64,000 nucleotides of DNA from Phytoseiulus persimilis. Lineage: Eukaryota; Arthropoda; Arachnida; Mesostigmata; Phytoseiidae. The position numbers and the translations under genes are program-made. Positions 56,786-64,000 of this stretch are shown here, piece after piece; the first letter of the stretch is position 1, and each line of letters starts with the position of its first letter. The DNA lies in the NCBI GenBank assembly GCA_037576195.1, contig CM075103.1, positions 13,392,001 through 13,456,000 of the forward strand. Reading direction: 5' to 3'. The notes under the pieces are model-generated. The model made no database searches. It saw only the letters and a list, made by a program, of their open reading frames with translations, and was not told where the DNA came from.

Positions 56786-58351
56786 ATGCCCGCGAAAGAA
56801 GTGCTGAGTTTTCTGACAACGAGCGTCCGAGTAGAGAACAACATCTCTAGCGATTATGACTCCGTTGTCATAGTCGGGACGTCGTTGTGCCCCAAATCGC
56901 TGGGAAAAGCCGAAGTGTACGCGGCCACGTTCGAGTCCATCAAGAAAACCGACAACTCCTTCGACGAGCAGCGAACTTTGGCCAACATCAACGGAACCCG
57001 GGTTGTCTACTCGCCCACGGGACCCATCAACCGAGACCAGGACGATATCCGGGCTTTCTCCGCTGCGGCGATCAGCGGCGTGAAGAGAGCGTTATCCGCC
57101 GGTGGGAGGAAAATCCTCGTTTCGCTCCCCCAATCTTTCGAGCCGTTCACAGAATTCAACGTCGACGCCGCTGTCGTCCTCGGGGCTCTGGAGGCCGTTT
57201 ATGTGCCTCTGGAAATCCGCGAGGACGTCCCCGACAAGAAGAAGAAAGTCGACCGTTTGGGTTTCCTGAACTTCAACGGAGACGCGGAGAGGTTCCAGTA
57301 TCTGTTGAACTTGGAGAGTGGACGGATCGCTTGCCGAGACATCGGTGGATCGGATCCGGAACGCATGGCGCCGCCGAAAGTCGAGGAATACGTTCGCGAA
57401 CTCTTCGCCGACTCGCCGGTGACCGTGAAAGTCGTTTCGAACCGGGAACAGCTGGAAGCCAACTACCCCTGTTTCGCCGCTGTGGACAGGTGCGCGAGTC
57501 ACGTTGAGAGACACAGAGCTCGCATGATCCTCCTCGAATACTCTGAGGGTTCCCCGGAACAGTGCCTCGCCTTCGTCGGGAAAGGAGTCACCTACGACAC
57601 AGGAGGCGCCGACATCAAAGCCGGAGGCGTCATGGCCGGAATGCATAGAGACAAATGCGGATCCGCTGCCGTGGCCGGAATTTTCCAGACCCTCGCCGTC
57701 ACCAAGCCGAAGAACATCAAAGTCATCGGGGCCATGTGCATGGTCCGGAACTCTGTCGGATCGGACGCCTACGTCGCCGACGAGCTCATCACCTCGAGGG
57801 CCGGGGTCCGGATCCGAATCGGCAACACCGACGCCGAGGGTCGCATGGCCATGGTCGACGCCCTGGCCGAGATGAAGGAACGCATCGTCGCCGAGGGACT
57901 CCAGGACAGAGCCCACCTCTTCACCATCGCGACTCTGACAGGACATGCCTGCATTGCGGTAGGAGAGCCCTTCAGCATCACGATGGACAACGGTCCCGCT
58001 AGGAAGCTGCAAGCGTCTCAGAAACTCCAGGCCGCCGGCGATCAGATCGGTGACCTCTTCGAGATCTCAACCATCCGCAAAGAGGATTACGACTTTGTCG
58101 TCGGAAAATCCGAATACGAAGACATTCTCCAGTGCAACAATGCTGCATCGTCACGCACACCCCGTGGACATCAGATGCCGGCTGCGTTCCTCATTCGCGT
58201 CAGCGGGCTTGATAAGCACGGCAAGGAGAGCTCGAAACCTCTCGCCTATTCTCATTTGGACATTGCCGCATCTTCGGGACCGTTCCCAGGAATCCCGTCA
58301 GGAGCGCCGTTGCCGGCCCTCGCACAGAAATATTTCTTGCCTCGAATCTAA
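56786..58351 (+). CDS. M17 leucyl aminopeptidase, copy 2
   Basis: Tandem paralogue of the gene at 52619, likewise with one coding exon, 521 aa. The catalytic segments GKGVTYDTGGADIK (from residue 265), HRDKCGSAA and NTDAEGRM are identical in every expected ligand, so the enzyme should be active. Differences from copy 1 concentrate in the N-terminal domain (about residues 1-110) and in a loop around residues 430-455, where copy 2 carries three extra residues. As in copy 1, an acceptor (ATTCCAG) ends exactly 7 nt before the ATG, so both genes share a 5' leader intron at the same place. This points to duplication of the genomic locus rather than retroposition. An AATAAA lies 119 nt after the stop. 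Confidence 0.93.
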   Translation: MPAKEVLSFLTTSVRVENNISSDYDSVVIVGTSLCPKSLGKAEVYAATFESIKKTDNSFDEQRTLANINGTRVVYSPTGPINRDQDDIRAFSAAAISGVKRALSAGGRKILVSLPQSFEPFTEFNVDAAVVLGALEAVYVPLEIREDVPDKKKKVDRLGFLNFNGDAERFQYLLNLESGRIACRDIGGSDPERMAPPKVEEYVRELFADSPVTVKVVSNREQLEANYPCFAAVDRCASHVERHRARMILLEYSEGSPEQCLAFVGKGVTYDTGGADIKAGGVMAGMHRDKCGSAAVAGIFQTLAVTKPKNIKVIGAMCMVRNSVGSDAYVADELITSRAGVRIRIGNTDAEGRMAMVDALAEMKERIVAEGLQDRAHLFTIATLTGHACIAVGEPFSITMDNGPARKLQASQKLQAAGDQIGDLFEISTIRKEDYDFVVGKSEYEDILQCNNAASSRTPRGHQMPAAFLIRVSGLDKHGKESSKPLAYSHLDIAASSGPFPGIPSGAPLPALAQKYFLPRI

Positions 58352-59767
58352 CGCACTAGTCGGAAAACCGTGGGAGGACCGTCGAAGAGGAACTCGAGGA
58401 CCTTAAAGACAGAACTCACGATTCCCAGCTAAACGCTCGAGTGAGAGTATCTCCATATCGGAAGGGAAAAATAAACAAAATGATTTTATCAAACGCCCGC
58501 CGTCGTTCCTCCAGGGCATTGTGTTCAGTCACCGTTGTCGCTGGATGAATTTCTCCTTTCGAGGCTCTCGAGACCGCGGGGAGAGAGATTGTCTTTCACT
58601 ATTCAGCTTTGCACTCCCATCTCTCACAGAAGTCTTGGAATTTTCTCAAACGTTCCTCCTCTGGAGAAGCCGTTCAGGTGCGGATTTCACCCCGTCGGAC
58701 GGAATTCTTCTGGAAGCTGCGGAAGCGAGTCAGTCGGGGGAAAAATGAGATCTAAAGCTCGTTCGAATTCTCCCGTGATGAGAACGAAATACGTTCCGAA
58801 GATGATCACATGTTCGATGAGGGTTTTTAAACGGACAACGAATCCATTTTATTAGGCTTCGGACACTAATCTAGCTATAAGGCAGAAGCAGTCAACTCAG
58901 ATATGGTTCGAACAGAAATACGTCAAAAAGTAAACATAGATCGCTTCCCGACGTTTACGCGTCACAATCGGTAATCCAAGATCATTTAAGTAGACTAGTT
59001 TCCCTCCTCACTTCAAGGTGGAATCCCTCATCAACGGACATATAACGAGATGGAGGCGTGAGTTCACGACGGAAGAAAAACGGTCCGACAATTTATGAAC
59101 AAACGCTATGCCATAAATCGACTCATCAAACTGTACATCAAGATCAGAGAGCAATCCAGGGTAATATGACCGTCCAGGGTAATGGACCGGTGGAGGATCC
59201 TCACAGTTGAACAGATGAAAACACGTGTAACAGAGCATTGCGATCCGATGGGTTCGGATCAGCTTGCGAAAATCGGAATGAGTGAAAAGCGTAGTGATAG
59301 AGCATCCTTCTCGTTTTGTGACTCAACCCGTTCCAGGGACTGGCGAACGGACAAACAAACACACGGGCAAACAAACATGCTAACGATATGTCTCGGACTT
59401 ACAGTGACCATGAAATCTTCCGACTTCCGAATATTGGTTTGATTGAGGTCAAGCAAGTCGATTCGTAGCGAATCCGTCCATCGTTCAATGTCAAGCATCG
59501 ACTCATTGATTCGGAGTCGCTTGCTTCTAGAAACCCTCCACAAAAATAAAATCCACCGCAGCGGCTAGCTCCACTTGACACTGTCGAGGCGATGCTCTCA
59601 CTCCGAACGAATCCATTACCGTTCTTGCCAGACACAGTTCTCCCTCAAAATATTTCCTAATAGTTCACGTGGCAACTTTTTCGAGGTCTCTACTCTGTTC
59701 CGGGCGGAGAATATACACGAGGAATTCGTCCTCACGTTGCGATTGAACATCACCGAAGAGTTTCCCG
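58352..59767. other. spacer between convergent aminopeptidase copy 2 and RABL6
   Basis: 1.4 kb between two gene ends. It contains the polyadenylation signal of aminopeptidase copy 2 (58470) and a short CAAA-rich simple stretch (about 59345-59380). No gene is seen. Confidence 0.5.
58470..58475 (+). other. polyadenylation signal of aminopeptidase copy 2
   Basis: Canonical AATAAA within GAAAAATAAACAAAA, 119 nt after the stop codon and on the coding strand. Confidence 0.6.
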
Positions 59768-62682
59768 TTAGAGCGTCTCGTACTGGGACCGATCATTGAG
59801 AAATGCTTCGAGAGGATCCTCCTCCACGAGAGACACTGGGGAATCTTTCTTTTTCTTGGACTTCTTCTTGGAATTCGATTTCTCAAGGTTTTCGCCGTCG
59901 TGAGTAGTTCTCTCCTTTTCCTGAAGCGGGAATTGAACATTCAAGATGAATGAGAATTTCTCAAGCTCCCCGGGAAGAGAACAGATCAGGGTTCCCGATT
60001 CATCTTGAAAATAATTAGGTTTCGATCCGGAATTCATACTTTTTTCGACTTCTTGGATGATTTCCGCTGGAGTTTCCTCGATTTCTCCTCATCGTTCTTC
60101 GGGATTTCCGTCCGTCCGTTCTCATCACGATTTGAGGGAAGTTTCTCAAACGCTTTCTTTTCCAGTTCGTCCAAATCGTGAGATTGCCATTCAGCCGGAG
60201 AGCTTGTGCCTGTGGATCCCCAACTTCTGACTTAACGGGCCGTACGGAATGGTCTCGACAAAGTTCATGAAGCTCCAAATAGGTGGAGCAGGATCAGTGA
60301 AAGCTCAATGCTTCCAAGAACTCACCGTCAGGGTCTTCCCTCTCCAGCTTGTGAATCTCTTCCTGTAGTTCTGAACTCGCCCTGCTGTTCGTCTCGAGTT
60401 TATCGTGTTTATTGTCCACCTGACTCGGGATGCTCGCTGGCAGTAAATCCTCCGGATCCAAGTCATCCTGGAAGCCGCACACTAAGGGATTGCCGTCCCG
60501 CCCCTCGTCGTCGCTGTCGCTCTCGGCCTGAGTTTCTTTTGAGGGGCTGTCTTCGTCCGTTCCCTCGAGGAATTTACTCAAATCACCGCCGCCACTCACG
60601 GCCCCCACTTCCTCGATGGCTTCGATTGCGTGATCGTCAACGGTCTTCGTCCCGTTCGTAGACGAAAATCCTCTCCTCGGATGCGAGTGGCCTTTCGTGA
60701 GAATCGTGTTGGCAATGTCCGGCGGCAAGGAGACGTTTTTGGGAAGTTTTGACGGCAATACGCCCTGTCCTGTGATTTTTCCCGCTGAAGCTCCAGGAAC
60801 CGCTGCAACTGCGAGGACACGCGGTAATCATTGAGCTCCGAAATCTCGGAAGGAGCAGGAATATGGATGAAGAACAGTTTGGCAGTATCAGCACTCACTG
60901 TTGGCACAGCTTTCAGCGACTTGTCGTCTTTTCTGCCCGAGTCGATCGACGAAGAGGTCGTAGTTGGCTTCATCGGATTCGAGAAGCAAATCCAGTTCCT
61001 CACAGGTGGCCTCGATTTCGCGCCGATTACGATCCAGCTGACCCAGCAGAGCTTCTTGTTGTAGCTGCGGTTGAAAGGGTTAATTTTAGATGAAGCCCGA
61101 GTCGGAGAAAGCGCGCGGAACATTCTCTCAATCTGATTGACATTTCACTCAATTAGTGTATGTTCAGACTTGGGACGGCCAGCCAGTGTCCGCTCGGGTC
61201 ATTTCTAACGACCGCTCCGGAGGGCTTGGAAGTCGACAGCGAGAGAAACTTAGGATCGTCAGTAAGACGGTTGAGGGAATCAGGATTGGCACGAACACTC
61301 ACCTGAAGGAAGGGAACGTTGAAGAATTTGTGCAAAAATCTCAACCCGAACCCATTGCTCATGGAGGACTCTGCGTAGCGAACTGGAGCGCCAGAACGGC
61401 TGAGGCCTTCAATGAAGAACTTGACCTGGTCCTCTGTCACCACCCTGCGGGAAAATTAGGTTTTTCGAATATCAGGTCTCAACTCGAACGTCCAAGGATG
61501 GAGCACAAAGGACTCGGACGGAAATTCAGTGAAGCGCTGATGGGGCGGCACAAACCTGTGATGCTTCATGTCAAGATGATTCGCCAACACGAGCACAGGA
61601 ATGTGTTCAGGAACTTTACAAAGCTCTCGTTGAATGTAATCGAAGGTCCACTGCTTCGTCATATCCAACATCATTATCACCCCGTTTGTGCCCTGGAATT
61701 CGACGACGATTCAAGTGTTTTAGGAAGCACACCTTCTCGGTCTCTTCGGACCGACGTACAACACGGTGAGTCGACCGGAAACACAACCGAAACTTCGGCC
61801 TTGACCTTCCGAGAAACAGGAAGCTCGCTTCCGTACGAACCTTGTAGACGTCAATGAACTCGGCATCGAGAGCAGTTTCGACTTCAGGCACGACCGTGTT
61901 AGCGCAACCGTTGAGCTTCAAGCCATCGAGAGGCCTTCGCTTCCGACCTTTGTCGACGACGTCCCATATTTCGACCTTTCCGAAGATGAACGGGAAAATT
62001 TATTACAAGGATGGAGGGGGGGGGGGGGGCGGGGCGTTGAATATCTCAGTGAGTGCGGCAGAAGTTTCGAAACGTTCTCGCATCCTCGGAGCTACGGCAA
62101 CATTCCGAGGAGTAGTGCTCCGCCTGCAGAATATCCGGAAACAATGTTCGCTCGGCCAAACTGCGCTGAACAGAGCTTCAAGCGCCTTGCCACTATCAGT
62201 GCTTACCTTAACAATATCGTCAGTAGCTTTATAACTCCATTGAATGTGGCACACTTGAATTTCTTCCGTTGGAGCGTACTCCGATTCGAATTTTGAGCCT
62301 TGTAGCCGTCGCCAAAGACACGTTTTTCCGACGTTTCGGTCACCCTTAATCACTATTTTCACTGCGAGACGATCACCCAAGTTAAGCTCTTTAATTTTAT
62401 AATCAAATGGCAATTATCTCGATGGCCAGTGATTTCGCTCGACTAGTGAACGATGAACCGACCACACGAATAGTTGGAGCAAGAATCTATGTCCACAACA
62501 CCATTCCCGAGGAGATGACTCCGTGAAAACTTACTGTTATAGTGCACTCCTTTAGAGAACATTTTCTGAAGGTTTCTGTCGATAGCCAGAGGTTGTCCAG
62601 GGCGAGACGCACTTCTCGGATTCGACCCGTCGCCACCGACGGCATCGTTGGTGCTCACGAGTTTCTTGAGGGCAGTGAACAT
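59768..62682 (-). CDS. Rabl6: RABL6 (Parf), Rab-like GTP-binding protein
   Basis: Atypical small-GTPase-like protein of the RABL6/Parf family, linked in mammals to cell-cycle and ARF signalling. Nine exons on the minus strand: 62535-62682, 62207-62361, 61841-61975, 61556-61692, 61303-61444, 60899-61064, 60326-60808, 60040-60209, 59768-59920; 562 aa. The family start MFTALKKLV is present. The P-loop is GDRNVGKT (residues 56-63). The G3 region reads [10 protein letters not shown] instead of DxxGQ, and the G4 position reads ANHLDM instead of NKxD, as in human RABL6. [35 protein letters not shown], a lysine-rich stretch and the terminal [13 protein letters not shown] all match the family order. 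Exon 3 uses a GTTCGT donor. Exon 7 has two acceptors 6 nt apart that both keep phase, and its N-terminal border is the least certain. A run of 14 G sits in intron 2. Confidence 0.93.
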
Positions 62683-63687
62683 GTTGCCGGATCGAAATCA
62701 ATTCCTTTTATCAGTGCAGAGCCTTCGCAGGTGAATCTGAGCAGTTGAAGCCGCGGTTAGGAATCGTTCCACTAAACTCGATCATTGACGTGTCTTAGAG
62801 GGTGAATCCAACTTCAAAAAGTCTCTCCGGCGCTCCAGTGTTCGAGATCGAGTCAGGTGGGAATACCAGATATTCGCAACCACCTCTCGGCCGGAGGTTT
62901 CGGAGCATGGGTCTAAGAGTTTTCGGTGAAGCATTTGGATGCGTTATTATCATCCAACAGGAGCTATTCATCTTAGGAGAGCTCAGCATACCTTGATATG
63001 GAATCGCATTTCACAAATCTGCTGAGAAGTGAGCTGCCGAGAGCTCCCGAGGTCGGAATGGGCAGAAGTTCTGCGTGGTCAGCGAAAGGGATCTGGCCGA
63101 AAAGGTCATCGATTCCCAGTGACAGCGTGACGTTTCTCGTAATCATCGACCTCGCAGACTGAGTTCAGAAGCAGAGAAAAAGCACCACAGCGAGTTCGTC
63201 AGATTTCCCGAGATGAATATGCTCTGGTTCGCTCAATTTTCCTAAAGTTCCGGCAGAATAGGGACGGAGTCCAGAGGAAACGAGTGAAATGGGGTTCCTC
63301 CTTTCGAGGTCCCGGGATCAGACGAGTTCCAAAACTCTCCCCTCGACTCAGAAGTTCCCAATGAATTTCTCCAACGGGTATTGTTCTCAACAAGAGCGAC
63401 AAAAACTGCTTCCCCTCAGGAGGTCCGTTAGCACCGTAACTGGGCCGCTGGACTAACGGTTTCGACGTCGCTCTTCGGGAGAAATGATTTACTCAAGCTA
63501 TGTAGGTTCCTGGTGATAATGACGAGACTCCGTGGGGAAGTTCAGAGCCGCTGGCTGAGTTTCGCTCGGAGCTTGGGCTCCGAACTAATTATGTTCGCCT
63601 ACACTGTCTAACCTGCTGTCATCGGAGGACCCTCCGGAGGAGTTCCGACCCCGCTCGAGCCCGTCACGGAGCCGCACACCACGAACT
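62683..63687. other. stretch upstream of RABL6
   Basis: About 1 kb that should include the RABL6 promoter and leader. No gene, core promoter element or repeat is identifiable. Confidence 0.45.
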
Positions 63688-63999
63688 TCAATGGTTATCC
63701 TGAACCTCCTGCCGGGCTAGGGAGCACTCGAAACACCAGGAAGTAGTATCAGAACCGAACAAGTCATCTTGAACCTCCACGGATTTCGATAGCAGCACGG
63801 AGCCCTCTTCCGTGACGGCAAACAGCTGTGCTGGATTTGATTCATCAATGTTCCGTCCGTTAAGGGACTCATCCATCCGACAATTCACCCAGTGGAAAGT
63901 GCGGATCGATTTCGAAAGACGCCGACCCGGGAAATACACCCCGCCGACACACAGCGTGGGCGATACGGGATCCAGACCGAGAATCAGACGGAAGAATCC
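63688..63999 (-). CDS. candidate coding exon, unknown, cut by the window edge
   Basis: A minus-strand frame is open from the right edge of the window to a TAA at 63688, 104 codons. Residue composition looks protein-like (GFFRLILGLDPVSP, VGGVYFPGRR, TFHWVNCRMDESLNG, WCFECSLARQ), but I recognise no family. A GTTCAG donor after GCAGGAG (about 63704) could end the exon before the stop. The gene, if real, lies mostly outside the window. Confidence 0.35.
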   Translation of the reverse strand, partial: GFFRLILGLDPVSPTLCVGGVYFPGRRLSKSIRTFHWVNCRMDESLNGRNIDESNPAQLFAVTEEGSVLLSKSVEVQDDLFGSDTTSWCFECSLARQEVQDNH

Positions 64000-64000
64000 G

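Noticed and set aside
1..64000. CRISPR arrays, bacterial operons, rRNA genes
   Set aside because: No regularly spaced direct repeats, Shine-Dalgarno-linked gene strings or rRNA-like sequence were seen; the window is spliced animal DNA.

Overview
The window is nuclear DNA of an animal, most likely a chelicerate and plausibly a mesostigmatid mite such as Galendromus. The taxon is inferred, not demonstrated. The evidence is spliced genes with short GT-AG introns, metazoan-only orthologues (CrebA, WRNIP1, UPF3, RABL6), an arthropod-type 'phosphoenolpyruvate synthase', and decayed non-LTR, Ty3/gypsy, hAT-like and tRNA-derived repeats. Nothing looks bacterial in organisation. Gene models were built by hand from splice sites, reading phase and remembered family motifs. 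Except for UPF3, every multi-exon model closes in phase and sums to a whole number of codons.

Layout: 1-15.3 kb holds no gene I can name, only two copies of a small terminal-inverted-repeat element, microsatellites and one candidate coding exon (7433-7753, minus). At 15.4-18.5 kb lies a CrebA/CREB3-type bZIP factor (+). At 20.8-24.4 kb lies the AAA+ ATPase WRNIP1 (-, 10 exons). At 26.7-30.4 kb lies glycerol kinase (+, 8 exons, one GC-AG intron, C-terminal membrane tail). The stretch 30.5-36 kb shows no recognisable gene. At 36-41.6 kb lies a large dikinase of the PEP synthase / rifampicin phosphotransferase type (+, at least 17 exons). At 42.6 kb there is a tRNA-derived SINE (-). At 43.4-44.9 kb lies a single-exon, divergent BTB-like gene (+). 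At 45.5-47.9 kb lies UPF3 (+, 8 exons, with a frame break in exon 5). The stretch 48.2-50.5 kb is a transposon graveyard: a LINE tail, a wrecked gypsy pol, then a 180-bp hAT-like element with a perfect 8-bp target duplication. At 52.6-58.4 kb sit two tandem M17 aminopeptidase genes with uninterrupted coding sequences. At 59.8-62.7 kb lies RABL6 (-, 9 exons). At the right edge there is an open frame of unknown identity on the minus strand.

The genes do not form a pathway. WRNIP1 (genome maintenance), UPF3 (nonsense-mediated decay), CrebA (secretory-pathway transcription) and RABL6 (small-GTPase-like signalling) are housekeeping neighbours. Glycerol kinase and the dikinase are both ATP-dependent phosphotransferases of central metabolism, but their adjacency is probably incidental. 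The most noteworthy items are the dikinase, whose domain order is that of bacterial rifampicin phosphotransferases rather than PpsA, the frame break in UPF3, the aminopeptidase duplication with its shared 5' leader intron, and the footprint-level resolution of the small DNA transposons.
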